DNA of 64,000 nucleotides from Streptomyces sp. NRRL WC-3626 (GTDB lineage: Bacteria; Actinomycetota; Actinomycetes; Streptomycetales; Streptomycetaceae): assembly GCF_000718785.1 (NCBI RefSeq), contig NZ_JOCA01000005.1, forward strand, positions 248,001 through 312,000. The letters run 5' to 3'. Under the pieces are notes generated by a model. It saw only the letters and a list, made by a program, of their open reading frames with translations. It made no database searches and was not told the DNA's origin. The translations under genes and the position numbers were made by a program. The stretch's first letter is position 1, and each line of letters opens with the position of its first letter. Below are positions 51,276 through 61,870 of this stretch, one piece after another.

Positions 51276-52286
51276 CTACCGGGCGGGCGCCGGGCCCGAA
51301 CTGGCCCGGAGCGTCAGCTCGGGCGCGATCAGCACGACCTCGTCGCCGCCCCGGCCGTCGAGCTTGGCGACCAGCTGCTCCACGGCGAGCCGGCCCATCT
51401 CCTGCGCCGGGATGGCGACCGACGTCAGCCGCACCGACGCCTGCACGGCGACCTGCTCCGGACAGATCGCGACCACCGACACGTCCTCCGGGACGGCCCG
51501 CCCCTGCTGGCGCAGCAGGGCGAGCAGCGGTTCCACCGCCGACTCGTTCTGCACCACGAAGCCCGTGGTGCCGGGGCGCTCGTCGAGGATGCGGGCCAGG
51601 GTCACGGCCATCGCGTCATAGCCGCCCTCGCACGGCCGGTGCAGCAGGCCGAGACCCAGCTCCCGGGCACGGCCGCGCAGTCCGTCGAGCGTGCGCTCGG
51701 CGAATCCGGTGTGCCGTTCGTAGACCGCGGGAGCCTCGCCGATGACGGCGATGTCCCGGTGCCCCCGCTGTGCCAGGTGTTCCACGCACAAGGCGCCGGT
51801 GGCCTTGAAGTCGAGGTCCACGCAGGTCAGCCCGGCGGTGTCGGCGGGCAGTCCGATCAGCACGGCGGGCCGGTCGGTCTCCCGCAGCAGCGGCAGCCGC
51901 TCGTCGTCGAGTTCGACGTCCATGAGGATCATGCCGTCGGCGAGTCCGCTCCCCGCGACCCGGCGCACCGCGTCCGGGCCCTCCTCACCGGTGAGCAGCA
52001 GGACGTCGTACCCGTGGGCGCGGGCCGTCGTGGCGACCGCGATGGCGATCTCCATCATCACCGGCACATACATGTCCGTACGCAGCGGGACCATCAGCGC
52101 GATGATGTTCGACCTGCTGCTGGCCAGGGCGCGCGCCCCGGCGTTCGGGTGGTACCCGAGCTCGCGGATGCTGCGCTCCACCCGCTGCCGGGTGTTCACG
52201 GAGATGGAGCGCTTGCCGCTGAGGACATAGCTCACCGTGCTCGCGGAGACTCCGGCGTGCTGGGCGACCTCGGCGAGGGTGACCAT
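51276..52286 (-). CDS. LacI family transcriptional regulator
   Basis: A 336-residue repressor. ATG 52286 starts MVTLAEVAQHAGVSASTVSY, the standard LacI helix-turn-helix, with a hinge helix at NAGARALASSRS. The C-terminal periplasmic-binding-like domain is complete. Two operators lie in front of its own gene (52303-52316 and 52394-52407) and two more control the GH3/importer promoters 10 kb away, so it is the likely regulator of the whole locus. The inducer is probably an oligosaccharide made by the GH12 enzyme or trimmed inside the cell. Confidence 0.9.
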   Translation of the reverse strand: MVTLAEVAQHAGVSASTVSYVLSGKRSISVNTRQRVERSIRELGYHPNAGARALASSRSNIIALMVPLRTDMYVPVMMEIAIAVATTARAHGYDVLLLTGEEGPDAVRRVAGSGLADGMILMDVELDDERLPLLRETDRPAVLIGLPADTAGLTCVDLDFKATGALCVEHLAQRGHRDIAVIGEAPAVYERHTGFAERTLDGLRGRARELGLGLLHRPCEGGYDAMAVTLARILDERPGTTGFVVQNESAVEPLLALLRQQGRAVPEDVSVVAICPEQVAVQASVRLTSVAIPAQEMGRLAVEQLVAKLDGRGGDEVVLIAPELTLRASSGPAPAR

Positions 52287-52302
52287 CCAGTCTCCATGGC
52301 TT

Positions 52303-52316
52303 GTGAAGCGCTTCGA
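52303..52316. promoter_or_regulatory. LacI-type operator, proximal to the regulator start
   Basis: GTGAAGCGCTTCGA keeps the 10-base GAAGCGCTTC core; only the two outer left bases differ from the perfect copies. It is 17 bases before the regulator ATG, placed for autorepression. Confidence 0.7.
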
Positions 52317-52391
52317 CAGCGCGTGCGATGTACAAGGGTGGGTGAGGGTGGTCCGACAGTAGTCCCCCAGGATGACAGGTGTCCAGAGGGC

Positions 52392-52409
52392 TGTCGAAGC
52401 GCTTCGACA
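52392..52409. promoter_or_regulatory. LacI-type operator, extended perfect palindrome
   Basis: TGTCGAAGCGCTTCGACA is an 18-base perfect palindrome containing the 14-base operator seen at 42139 and 42320. It is the longest match in the window. Confidence 0.8.
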
Positions 52410-52618
52410 ATCTCTTTCAGGGCCTGGATCCGGTTCGGGAAAGGCCGGGTGGACACCGGAGGAATTGTCCCTCACCGCCGGGTGCCCGCCGCGGGCGGGA
52501 GTCTCGGCCGAACGGCCGCACGAAGGGTGGCGGGGCGGCTACGGATCGGGTACATACGAACGGGTAGAACCAGTCGGTAATGCCATGACACCGTCCTCTT
52601 CGCGGCGAGGTGAGCCTC

Positions 52619-54568
52619 ATGTCCGCAGCACCCGAGACATCCCGGTCTCCGTCCCGACCCACCGTCACCGAACGTGAGGCCCGCCAAGTGGCGGAAGCCG
52701 CCCGGGAGCAGGGCTGGCGCAAGCCCAGCTTCGCCAAGGAACTGTTCCTCGGCCGCTTCCGGCTCGACCTGATCCACCCCCACCCCCTGCCCGCCGACGA
52801 GCACGTCCAGCGCGGCGAGGAGTTCCTCGCCAAGCTGCGCGACTTCTGCGAGACGAAGATCGACGCCGCCCGGATCGAGCGCGACGCGCTCATCCCCGAC
52901 GAGGTGATCACCGGGCTCAAGGAGCTCGGCGCCCTCGGAATGAAGATCGACACCAAGTACGGCGGCCTCGGCCTCACCCAGGTCTACTACAACAAGGCCC
53001 TCGCCCTGGTCGGCTCCGCCAGCCCCGCGATCGGCGCGCTGCTCTCCGCGCACCAGTCGATCGGCGTACCGCAGCCGCTGAAGATCTTCGGCACGCGCGA
53101 GCAGAAGGAGACGTTCCTGCCGCGCTGCGCCCGTACCGACATCTCGGCGTTCCTGCTCACCGAACCGGACGTGGGCTCGGACCCGGCACGGCTGGCCACC
53201 ACCGCCGTACCGGAGGGCGACGCGTACATCCTCGACGGGGTGAAGCTGTGGACCACCAACGGGGTGGTCGCCGACCTCCTCGTGGTCATGGCGCGCGTAC
53301 CGAAGTCCGAGGGACACCGGGGCGGCATCACCGCGTTCGTGGTCGAGGCGGCCTCCGAGGGCGTCACCGTGGAGAACCGCAACGCCTTCATGGGCCTGCG
53401 CGGACTGGAGAACGGCGTCACCCGCTTCCACCGCGTCCGGGTCCCCGCCGCGCACCGCATCGGTGAGGAGGGCCAGGGCCTGAAGATCGCCCTGACCACG
53501 CTCAACACCGGCCGGCTGTCCCTGCCCGCGATGTGCGTCGGCTCCGGCAAGTGGTGTCTGAAGATCGCCCGCGAGTGGTCGGCGGCCCGCGAGCAGTGGG
53601 GCAGGCCGGTGGCGCTGCACGAGGCCGTCGGCTCGAAGATCGCGTTCATCGCGGCCACCACCTTCGCCCTGGAGGCCGTGGTCGACCTCTCCTCGCAGAT
53701 GGCCGACGAGGACCGCAACGACATCCGCATCGAGGCCGCCCTCGCCAAGCTCTACGGCTCCGAGATGGCCTGGCTGATGGCCGACGAACTGGTCCAGATC
53801 CGCGGCGGACGCGGCTTCGAGACCGCCGACTCCCTGCGGGCACGCGGCGAACGGGCCGTACCGGCCGAACAGATGCTGCGCGACCTGCGCATCAACCGCA
53901 TCTTCGAGGGCTCCACGGAGATCATGCACCTGCTGATCGCCCGCGAGGCCGTCGACGCCCACCTCTCGGTCGCCGGCGACCTCATCGACCCCGAGAAGTC
54001 CCTCGGCGACAAGGCGAAGGCGGGCGCCGGCGCCGGTGTCTTCTACGCCAAGTGGCTGCCGAGACTCGTCGCCGGACCAGGTCAGCTCCCCGGCACCTAC
54101 CGCGAGTTCAGGCACGGCATCGACCTCTCCCCGCACCTGCGCTACGTCGAACGCACCTCACGCAAGCTCGCCCGCTCCACCTTCTACGCCATGTCCCGCT
54201 GGCAGGGGAGGATGGAGACCAAGCAGGGCTTCCTGGGCCGGATCGTCGACATCGGCGCCGAGCTGTTCGCGATGAGCGCCGCGTGCGTCCGCGCGGAACT
54301 CCTGCGCGGCCGGGGCGAGAACGGCCGCGAGGCCTACCAGCTCGCCGACGCCTTCTGCCGCCAGGCCCGCATCCGCGTCGAAGAACTCTTCACCCGCCTG
54401 TGGAGCAACACGGACGACCTGGACCGCAAGGTCGTCAAGAACGTGCTCGCCGGCACCTACACATGGCTGGAACAGGGCATCATCGACCCCTCGGACGACG
54501 GCCCCTGGATCGCCGACGCCACCCCGGGCCCCTCCGAACACCAGAACGCCCATCGCCCGATCCGCTGA
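52619..54568 (+). CDS. acyl-CoA dehydrogenase family protein
   Basis: A 649-residue FAD flavoprotein, longer than the usual 380-400 residues because of an N-terminal extension and a C-terminal helical domain, as in VLCAD-like actinobacterial enzymes. Motifs: AFLLTEPDVGSDPARL and KLWTTNGVVADLL around the flavin, MGLRGLENG, and the C-terminal IRGGRGFETADS and IFEGSTEIMHLLIAREA. ATG 52619 is preferred, six bases after GGTGA; GTG 52610 is an alternative. It should oxidise acyl-CoA thioesters in fatty-acid breakdown. It is not obviously linked to the sugar locus. Confidence 0.87.
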   Translation: MSAAPETSRSPSRPTVTEREARQVAEAAREQGWRKPSFAKELFLGRFRLDLIHPHPLPADEHVQRGEEFLAKLRDFCETKIDAARIERDALIPDEVITGLKELGALGMKIDTKYGGLGLTQVYYNKALALVGSASPAIGALLSAHQSIGVPQPLKIFGTREQKETFLPRCARTDISAFLLTEPDVGSDPARLATTAVPEGDAYILDGVKLWTTNGVVADLLVVMARVPKSEGHRGGITAFVVEAASEGVTVENRNAFMGLRGLENGVTRFHRVRVPAAHRIGEEGQGLKIALTTLNTGRLSLPAMCVGSGKWCLKIAREWSAAREQWGRPVALHEAVGSKIAFIAATTFALEAVVDLSSQMADEDRNDIRIEAALAKLYGSEMAWLMADELVQIRGGRGFETADSLRARGERAVPAEQMLRDLRINRIFEGSTEIMHLLIAREAVDAHLSVAGDLIDPEKSLGDKAKAGAGAGVFYAKWLPRLVAGPGQLPGTYREFRHGIDLSPHLRYVERTSRKLARSTFYAMSRWQGRMETKQGFLGRIVDIGAELFAMSAACVRAELLRGRGENGREAYQLADAFCRQARIRVEELFTRLWSNTDDLDRKVVKNVLAGTYTWLEQGIIDPSDDGPWIADATPGPSEHQNAHRPIR

Positions 54569-54699
54569 ACCGGGAGCGCCCCACGGTCCGCACACCACCC
54601 CGGAGGTGCCCACCGGGCAGGAGGGCAGTCGCACGATCCGCTCCCCTGCCCGGCCGGCCCGCCGGGGCGGGGCCCCGGCCGTGCGCGCGAGGCGACACA

Positions 54700-55971
54700 A
54701 TGGGGTCCATGACCGACGCTCCAGCCCCCCTCGCCGACCCCCACCTCGTCTACGACCCCGTGGTGGGAGACGGGCCGAAGGACGTGGTGATTCTCGGGTC
54801 CACCGGGTCGATCGGCACCCAGGCCATCGATCTCGTACTGCGCCACCCCGGCCGCTTCCGGGTCACCGCCCTGTCCGCCAACGGCGGCCGGGTCGCGCTC
54901 CTCGCCGAGCAGGCCCGCCGGCTGCGGGTGCGTACCGTGGCCGTCGCGCGCGAGGACGTCGTACCGGCGCTGCGCGAGGCGCTCGCCGCACAGTACGGGA
55001 CGGGGGAGCCGCGGCCCGAGATCCTCGCCGGACCGGACGCGGCCGCACAGCTCGCCGCCGCCGACTGCCACACCGTCCTCAACGGCATCACCGGCTCCAT
55101 CGGACTCGCCCCCACCCTCGCCGCCCTGGAGGCGGGCCGTACCCTCGCGCTCGCCAACAAGGAGTCGCTCATCGTCGGCGGCCCGCTGGTCAAGGCGCTC
55201 GCCGAGCCCGGTCAGATCATCCCGGTCGACTCCGAGCACGCCGCCCTCTTCCAGGCGCTCGCCGCCGGCACCCGCGCCGATGTGCGCAAGCTGGTCGTCA
55301 CCGCCTCCGGCGGCCCCTTCCGCGGCCGCACCAGGGAGCAGCTGGCGGACGTCACCGTCGAGGACGCCCTCGCCCACCCCACCTGGGCCATGGGCCCGGT
55401 CATCACGATCAACTCCGCGACCCTCGTCAACAAGGGTCTGGAGGTCATCGAGGCACACCTGCTGTACGACATTCCCTTCGATCGCATTGAGGTCGTCGTG
55501 CACCCGCAGTCGTATGTCCACTCGATGGTTGAGTTCACGGACGGATCGACACTGGCCCAGGCGACGCCCCCCGACATGCGGGGGCCCATCGCCATCGGTC
55601 TCGGCTGGCCCGAACGGGTGCCGGACGCCGCCCCGGTCTTCGACTGGAGCAAGGCGTCCACCTGGGAGTTCTTCCCCCTCGACAACGAGGCCTTCCCCTC
55701 GGTGAACCTCGCCCGGCACGTCGGCGAGCTCGCGGGAACCGCCCCGGCGGTGTTCAATGCCGCGAACGAGGAGTGCGTGGAGGCGTTCCGCGCCGGCACG
55801 CTGCCCTTCAACGGGATCATGGAGACCGTCACCCGGGTGGTCGAGGAACACGGCACCCCGGCGACGGGAACCCCACTGACCGTGTCGGACGTCCTCGAAG
55901 CGGAGACCTGGGCCCGGACGAGGGCCCGGGAACTGACCCACCGGACGGCTAGCGCGGAGGCGCGTGCATGA
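54700..55971 (+). CDS. dxr: 1-deoxy-D-xylulose 5-phosphate reductoisomerase
   Basis: A 423-residue enzyme of the MEP isoprenoid pathway that converts DXP to MEP with NADPH. The nucleotide-binding motif is [14 protein letters not shown]. The active-site regions [48 protein letters not shown] and [11 protein letters not shown] are all intact. ATG 54700 has GAGG seven bases upstream; ATG 54709 would remove three residues. Its stop overlaps rseP (ATGA). It is the first committed MEP step, followed in the same direction by the damaged ispG. Confidence 0.95.
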   Translation: MGSMTDAPAPLADPHLVYDPVVGDGPKDVVILGSTGSIGTQAIDLVLRHPGRFRVTALSANGGRVALLAEQARRLRVRTVAVAREDVVPALREALAAQYGTGEPRPEILAGPDAAAQLAAADCHTVLNGITGSIGLAPTLAALEAGRTLALANKESLIVGGPLVKALAEPGQIIPVDSEHAALFQALAAGTRADVRKLVVTASGGPFRGRTREQLADVTVEDALAHPTWAMGPVITINSATLVNKGLEVIEAHLLYDIPFDRIEVVVHPQSYVHSMVEFTDGSTLAQATPPDMRGPIAIGLGWPERVPDAAPVFDWSKASTWEFFPLDNEAFPSVNLARHVGELAGTAPAVFNAANEECVEAFRAGTLPFNGIMETVTRVVEEHGTPATGTPLTVSDVLEAETWARTRARELTHRTASAEARA

Positions 55972-57272
55972 CGACCCTGATGTTCATCCTCGGCATAGTC
56001 GTCTTCGCGGCCGGCCTGCTGTTCTCGATCGCCTGGCACGAACTGGGCCACCTCTCCACGGCCAAGATGTTCGGCATCCGCGTGCCCCAGTACATGGTCG
56101 GCTTCGGCCCCACGATCTGGTCGCGGAACAAGGGCGAGACCGAGTACGGCGTCAAGGCGATCCCGTTCGGCGGCTACATCCGCATGATCGGCATGTTCCC
56201 GCCCGGCCCCGACGGCCGCCTCGAGGCCCGCTCCACCTCACCGTGGCGCGGCATGATCGAGGACGCCCGCTCCGCCGCCTTCGAGGAACTGAAGCCCGGC
56301 GACGAGAAACGCCTGTTCTACACGCGCAAGCCGTGGAAACGGGTCGTCGTGATGTTCGCCGGCCCGTTCATGAACCTGATCCTCGCGGCCGTCCTGTTCC
56401 TGACCGTGCTGATGGGCTTCGGCATCCAGCAGCAGACCACCACCGTCAGCTCCGTCTCGCAGTGCGTCATCTCGCAGACCGAGACCCGCGACGACTGCAA
56501 GAAGTCGGACCCCCAGTCCCCGGCCGCCGCCGCCGGGATGAAGGCCGACGACCGGATCGTCGCCTTCGCCGGCGTCCGCACCGACGACTGGGCCACCCTC
56601 TCCGACCTCATCCGCGACAGCGCCGGCAAGTCCGTGCCCATCGTCGTCGAACGCGACGGGCAGGAGCTGACCCTCCAGGCGAAGATCGCCACCAACATGG
56701 TCGCCAAGAAGGACGGCAACGGCACCTATGTCGAGGGCGAGTACGTCAAGGCCGGTTTCCTCGGCTTCAGCGCGGCCACCGGAGTCGTACGGCAGGACTT
56801 CGGCGACTCGGTGACCTGGATGACCGACCGGGTCGGCGACGCCGTCGACTCCCTCGCCGCCCTGCCGTCGAAGATCCCCGCCCTGTGGGACGCGGCCTTC
56901 GGCGACGGTCCCCGCGAACCCGACTCCCCGATGGGCGTCGTCGGCGCGGCCCGGGTCGGCGGCGAGATCGCCACCCTGGACATCCCCGCTACGCAGCAGC
57001 TCGCCATGTTCGTGATGCTGCTCGCCGGCTTCAACCTCTCCCTGTTCCTGTTCAACATGCTCCCGCTGCTGCCGCTCGACGGCGGACACATCGCGGGCGC
57101 GCTCTGGGAGTCGCTGCGCCGCAACCTCGCCAGGGTGCTGCGCCGCCCCGACCCCGGCCCCTTCGACGTGGCGAAGCTGATGCCGGTGGCCTACGTGGTG
57201 GCCGGGATCTTCGTCTGCTTCACGATCCTCGTCCTGATCGCGGACGTGGTGAACCCGGTGCGGATCTCCTAG
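55968..57272 (+). CDS. rseP: RseP-type intramembrane site-2 metalloprotease (M50)
   Basis: A 434-residue membrane protease. The zinc site HELGH is at residues 24-28 in the first span and the third ligand is in [12 protein letters not shown] in the last third. A PDZ domain lies in the central extracytoplasmic part ([20 protein letters not shown]), with an actinobacterial insertion before it. Such enzymes cleave membrane-bound anti-sigma factors. The ATG overlaps the dxr stop. The sequence is intact. Confidence 0.9.
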   Translation: MTTLMFILGIVVFAAGLLFSIAWHELGHLSTAKMFGIRVPQYMVGFGPTIWSRNKGETEYGVKAIPFGGYIRMIGMFPPGPDGRLEARSTSPWRGMIEDARSAAFEELKPGDEKRLFYTRKPWKRVVVMFAGPFMNLILAAVLFLTVLMGFGIQQQTTTVSSVSQCVISQTETRDDCKKSDPQSPAAAAGMKADDRIVAFAGVRTDDWATLSDLIRDSAGKSVPIVVERDGQELTLQAKIATNMVAKKDGNGTYVEGEYVKAGFLGFSAATGVVRQDFGDSVTWMTDRVGDAVDSLAALPSKIPALWDAAFGDGPREPDSPMGVVGAARVGGEIATLDIPATQQLAMFVMLLAGFNLSLFLFNMLPLLPLDGGHIAGALWESLRRNLARVLRRPDPGPFDVAKLMPVAYVVAGIFVCFTILVLIADVVNPVRIS

Positions 57273-57300
57273 ACGCCCGCGCGGCGACACCCGCCGTTCA

Positions 57301-57335
57301 CGACGGCCCACAACCCTTGGGGTTGCGGGCCGTCG
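57301..57335 (+). terminator. strong terminator after rseP
   Basis: CGACGGCCC (57301-57309) pairs with GGGCCGTCG (57327-57335), with an inner CAACCC/GGGTTG stem. CCCTTT follows. It should separate dxr-rseP from ispG. Confidence 0.8.
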
Positions 57336-57458
57336 CCCTTTGGGTGGGTTTACGGGCGCGATGTGCTGGAGCGTTGGCCAGTGCCGTAATCTCGGAGCCC
57401 GGAGCCCGCTGCTCACGGGGAGCCGGACCTTGATCCACGACTTGGGGTTGCACAGCAG

Positions 57459-58314
<856 letters not shown>

Positions 58315-58339
58315 CCCCGTACGCCGGAATCGGCCGGTC

Positions 58340-58363
58340 GTCCGGGGGCGGCGGCCCCCGGAC
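58340..58363 (+). terminator. terminator after ispG
   Basis: GTCCGGGGG (58340-58348) pairs with CCCCCGGAC (58355-58363) around CGGCGG. It is 26 bases beyond the ispG stop. Confidence 0.6.
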
Positions 58364-58419
58364 TCCACGGGTACAGTGCGGAGAAATCAGCAGACACTCC
58401 CGTGTATGAGGCCCCGCAC

Positions 58420-59268
58420 TTGTTGACGCAGACCACATCCCGGGTCCTCGAACCGAGCGACCTGGACGCCGCCCTCGCCGTCCTCGACCGTGAGCCGGTC
58501 GTGAACGCCTTCGTCACGGCCCGCGTCCGGATCGCGGGCCTCGACCCCTGGCGGCTCGGTGGCGAGATGTGGGGCTGGTACGAAGGCGGCGTACTGACGT
58601 CACTGTGCTACGCGGGCGCCAACCTGGTACCCATCTGCGCCACCCCCCGGGCCGTCCGCGCCTTCGCCGACCGCGCCCGCCGGGCCGGCCGCCGCTGCTC
58701 CTCCATCGTCGGCCCCGCCGAGGCCACCGCCGCCCTCTGGCGGCTGCTCGAACCCCAGTGGGGCCCGGCCCGTGAGGTCCGCACCCACCAGCCCCTCATG
58801 GTCACCGACCGCCTGTCCGAGCACATAGCCCCGGACCCGTACGTCCGCCGCGTCCGCAAGGACGAGCTGGAGGCGATCATGCCGGCGTGCGTGGCCATGT
58901 TCACCGAGGAGGTCGGCATCTCCCCACTGGCCGGCGACGGCGGCCTCCTCTACCAGGCCCGGGTCGCCGAACTCGTCGGCGCCGGCCGCTCCTTCGCCCG
59001 CTTCGACGCCGACGGCCGGGTCGTCTTCAAGGCCGAGATCGGTGCCGCCACCGACCGCGCCTGCCAGATCCAGGGCGTCTGGGTCGCCCCCGAACACCGC
59101 GGCAGGGGCGTCGCCGCCCCCGGCATGGCCGCCGTCCTGCGCTACGCCCTCACCGACGTCGCCCCCGTGGCGAGCCTCTACGTCAACGACTTCAACACCC
59201 CCGCCCGCCGGACCTACCGCAGGGTGGGCTTCCAGGAGTCGGGCGCCTTCATGAGCGTGCTGTTCTGA
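58420..59268 (+). CDS. GNAT family N-acetyltransferase with DUF4081 domain
   Basis: About 282 residues. The N-terminal half (LDAALAVLDREPVVNAFVTA... GGEMWGWYEGGVLTSLCYAG) is a DUF4081 region, and the C-terminal half is a GNAT fold with the acetyl-CoA loop VAPEHRGRGVAAPGMAAVL and VNDFNTPARRTYRRVGF. Starts are uncertain: TTG 58420 has GAGG eight bases upstream, TTG 58423 and GTG 58402 are alternatives. It follows ispG in many Streptomyces, but a functional link is not known. The substrate is unknown. Confidence 0.82.
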   Translation: MLTQTTSRVLEPSDLDAALAVLDREPVVNAFVTARVRIAGLDPWRLGGEMWGWYEGGVLTSLCYAGANLVPICATPRAVRAFADRARRAGRRCSSIVGPAEATAALWRLLEPQWGPAREVRTHQPLMVTDRLSEHIAPDPYVRRVRKDELEAIMPACVAMFTEEVGISPLAGDGGLLYQARVAELVGAGRSFARFDADGRVVFKAEIGAATDRACQIQGVWVAPEHRGRGVAAPGMAAVLRYALTDVAPVASLYVNDFNTPARRTYRRVGFQESGAFMSVLF

Positions 59269-59295
59269 GCGGGCCCGGCCTGTAGTCTCCCCGGC

Positions 59296-59883
59296 ATGCT
59301 GCGCTTTCCCGGTCACGGACGCCCAGGGCCCGACGACATCGTGATCGGCCCCCTCGACCTCCCCGGCCATGTCGACGAGGCGCTGGCGGTGCAGGCGCTG
59401 GCGTTCGGACTCGGCCCCGACGAGGTCGCCGTACGCCGCCAGATCGTGCTGCGCCACATGACCCTCCCGGGCGCCCGCGCCTACGGCGCCACCGTCCGGG
59501 GCCGGCTGGCCGGCTTCGTCTACGGCATGCCCAACGACCGCGCCCACTGGTGGTCCACCGTCGTCGAGCCGTATCTGCGGGCCCAGGGCCAGGGCGACTG
59601 GCTCGACGACTCCTTCGTCATCACCGAGCTGCACGTCCACCCCCGTCACCAGAAGCACGGCATCGGCCGCGCCCTGATCACCACCATCACCGACGGCGCC
59701 GCCGAGCCCCGCTCGATCCTCTCCGCCATCGACATCGAAAGCCCCGCCCGGCACCTGTACCGCTCGCTCGGCTACCGGGACCTCGCCCGCCAGGTGCACT
59801 TCCCCAGCGCCCCCCGGCCCTACGCCGTCATGGGCGCCCCGCTGCCCCTGCTGCGCGGCCGGCCGGCGGCGGACAGCCGCTAA
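59296..59883 (+). CDS. GNAT family N-acetyltransferase
   Basis: A 195-residue acetyltransferase. The acetyl-CoA-binding segment is [20 protein letters not shown] and the C-terminal [19 protein letters not shown] is typical. A TAGTCT hexamer at 59283-59288 ends seven bases before ATG 59296, so the message is probably leaderless and independent of the preceding GNAT gene 27 bases upstream. Substrate unknown. Confidence 0.82.
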   Translation: MLRFPGHGRPGPDDIVIGPLDLPGHVDEALAVQALAFGLGPDEVAVRRQIVLRHMTLPGARAYGATVRGRLAGFVYGMPNDRAHWWSTVVEPYLRAQGQGDWLDDSFVITELHVHPRHQKHGIGRALITTITDGAAEPRSILSAIDIESPARHLYRSLGYRDLARQVHFPSAPRPYAVMGAPLPLLRGRPAADSR

Positions 59884-59956
59884 CCGATTTCCGCCGTCCC
59901 GTCCCGCCCGGCTAACCTCCTTGCCATCACCTAGACGCAGCAGGAGTACGAGAGCC

Positions 59957-61657
59957 ATGGCGAAAGCACCGGTCCAGCGCATGTCCCAGTTGATGGCGAA
60001 GACGCTGCGCGACGACCCGGCGGACGCCGAGGTCCTCAGCCACAAGCTGCTGGTCCGCGCCGGCTATGTGCGCCGCACCGCCGCCGGCCTGTGGAGCTGG
60101 CTGCCCCTCGGCAAGAAGGTCCTCGCCAACGTCGAGCGCGTCGTGCGCGAGGAGATGGACGCCATCGGCGCCCAGGAGGTGCTGCTCCCCGCCCTGCTGC
60201 CGCGTGAGCCCTACGACGCCACCGGCCGCTGGGACGAGTACGGCCCCGAGCTGTTCCGCCTCCAGGACCGCAAGGGCGGCGACTACCTCCTCGGCCCCAC
60301 CCACGAGGAGATCTTCACCCTGATGGTGAAGGACCAGGCGTCCTCCTACAAGGACCTGCCGGTCATCCTCTACCAGATCCAGTCCAAGTTCCGCGACGAG
60401 GCCCGCCCCCGCGCCGGCATCCTGCGCGGCCGCGAGTTCCTGATGAAGGACTCCTACTCCTTCGACCTCGAGGACGAGGGCCTGGCGAAGTCGTACGCCC
60501 TGCACCGCCAGGCGTACCAGCGGGTCTTCGAGCGCCTGGGCCTCGACTACCGCATCTGCGCGGCCACCGCCGGTGCCATGGGCGGCTCCAAGTCCGAGGA
60601 GTTCCTCGCGCCCGCCGAGGCCGGCGAGGACACCTTCGCCGACTGCCCGAACTGCGACTTCGCCGCCAACACCGAGGCGGTCGCCCACGAGCTGAAGCCC
60701 GTCGACGCCGCCGGGGTCCCGGCCGCCGAGGACATCCCCACGCCCGACACCCCCACCATCGAGACCCTCGCCGCGTCCCTCGGCGTCGAGGCCTCGGCCA
60801 CGCTGAAGAACCTGCTGGTCAAGGTCGACGGCGAGATCGTCGCCGTGGGCGTGCCCGGTGACCGCGAGGTCGACATGGACAAGGTCGAGGCGCACTTCGC
60901 CCCGGCCGTCGTGGAGATGGTGACCGAGGCGGACTTCATCGCCCGCCCCGACCTGGTGCGCGGCTACGTCGGCCCGCAGGGCCTGGACAAGGTGAAGTAC
61001 ATCGCCGACCCGCGCGTGGCCCCGGGCACCGCCTGGATCACGGGCGCCAACAAGGCCGGCACCCACGCGAAGAACGTGGTCGCGGGCCGCGACTTCGAGG
61101 CCGACGAGTACGTCGACGTGGTCGTGGTGCGGGAGGGCGACCCCTGCCCCCGGTGCGGCACGGGACTGCGGCTGGACCGCGCCATCGAGATCGGGCACAT
61201 CTTCCAGCTGGGCCGCAAGTACGCCGACGCCCTCAAGCTCGACGTCCTCGGCCAGAACGGCAAGCCGACCCGCGTCACCATGGGTTCCTACGGCATCGGC
61301 GTCTCCCGCGCGGTGGCGGCCCTCGCCGAGCAGACCGCCGACGACAAGGGGCTGTGCTGGCCCGCCGAGGTCGCCCCGGCCGACGTCCACGTGGTCGCCG
61401 CCGGCAAGGCCCTGCAGACCGAACTGGCCCTGGACGTCTCCGAGAAGCTGTCCGCCGCGGGTCTCCGCGTCCTGGTCGACGACCGCGCGGGCGTCTCCCC
61501 GGGCGTGAAGTTCACCGACTCGGAGCTGATCGGTGTCCCGCAGATCCTGGTCGCGGGCCGCCGCGCCGCCGAGGGCGTCGTCGAGCTCAAGGACCGCCGC
61601 ACCGGCGAGCGCGAGGAGTTGACGGTCGACGAGGCGGTGTCCCGCCTGACGGCCTGA
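59957..61657 (+). CDS. proS: prolyl-tRNA synthetase, bacterial type
   Basis: A 566-residue class II synthetase. ATG 59957 starts [20 protein letters not shown]. Motif 1 region [20 protein letters not shown], TxE-like [15 protein letters not shown], motif 2 [20 protein letters not shown] and motif 3 [15 protein letters not shown] are clear. Between motifs 2 and 3 is the INS editing domain (about 230-400), which clears Ala-tRNAPro. The C-terminal anticodon-binding domain is complete. The gene ends 19 bases before a 20-bp terminator stem. Confidence 0.95.
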   Translation: MAKAPVQRMSQLMAKTLRDDPADAEVLSHKLLVRAGYVRRTAAGLWSWLPLGKKVLANVERVVREEMDAIGAQEVLLPALLPREPYDATGRWDEYGPELFRLQDRKGGDYLLGPTHEEIFTLMVKDQASSYKDLPVILYQIQSKFRDEARPRAGILRGREFLMKDSYSFDLEDEGLAKSYALHRQAYQRVFERLGLDYRICAATAGAMGGSKSEEFLAPAEAGEDTFADCPNCDFAANTEAVAHELKPVDAAGVPAAEDIPTPDTPTIETLAASLGVEASATLKNLLVKVDGEIVAVGVPGDREVDMDKVEAHFAPAVVEMVTEADFIARPDLVRGYVGPQGLDKVKYIADPRVAPGTAWITGANKAGTHAKNVVAGRDFEADEYVDVVVVREGDPCPRCGTGLRLDRAIEIGHIFQLGRKYADALKLDVLGQNGKPTRVTMGSYGIGVSRAVAALAEQTADDKGLCWPAEVAPADVHVVAAGKALQTELALDVSEKLSAAGLRVLVDDRAGVSPGVKFTDSELIGVPQILVAGRRAAEGVVELKDRRTGEREELTVDEAVSRLTA

Positions 61658-61676
61658 CGGCCTGACCCGACCTGTC

Positions 61677-61725
61677 GCCCGGCGTCGACGGGGCCCCGTA
61701 CGGGCGGGCCCCGTCGACGCCGGGC
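61677..61725 (+). terminator. 20-bp perfect terminator stem after proS
   Basis: Bases 61677-61696 pair without a mismatch with 61706-61725 around a nine-base loop; the arm contains GGCGTCGACG. TCTT follows. Confidence 0.85.
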
Positions 61726-61746
61726 GTCTTGCTGGGGCGTGGTGCC

Positions 61747-61860
61747 GGGGGTGGGTTCACTCGCCGGCGTTTGCCGGGTGCCGCTGCGCCCACCCGTGCC
61801 GCCCCAGCGGCACGATTGCCCGCAGCTGGGGAGCCCAGCGGCACGGTTGCCCGCAGCTCG
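61747..61860. repeat. second copy of the GCGGCACG repeat element
   Basis: The first 80 or so bases match the start of the element at 26333-26420, including the CGTGCCGC-CCCA-GCGGCACG hairpin. The tail has two units of the form GCGGCACGRTTGCCCGCAGC. It fills the gap between proS and the convergent pseudokinase gene. Confidence 0.75.
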
Positions 61861-61870
61861 CCCCTGGGTC

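Larger units (their letters stand above)
52287..52618. other. intergenic region between the LacI gene and the acyl-CoA dehydrogenase
   Basis: 332 bases between divergent genes. The left third carries two LacI-type operators. The right part has a small CCCGCC/GGCGGG inverted repeat near 52487 and the leader of the acyl-CoA dehydrogenase gene. I see no small gene. Confidence 0.6.
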
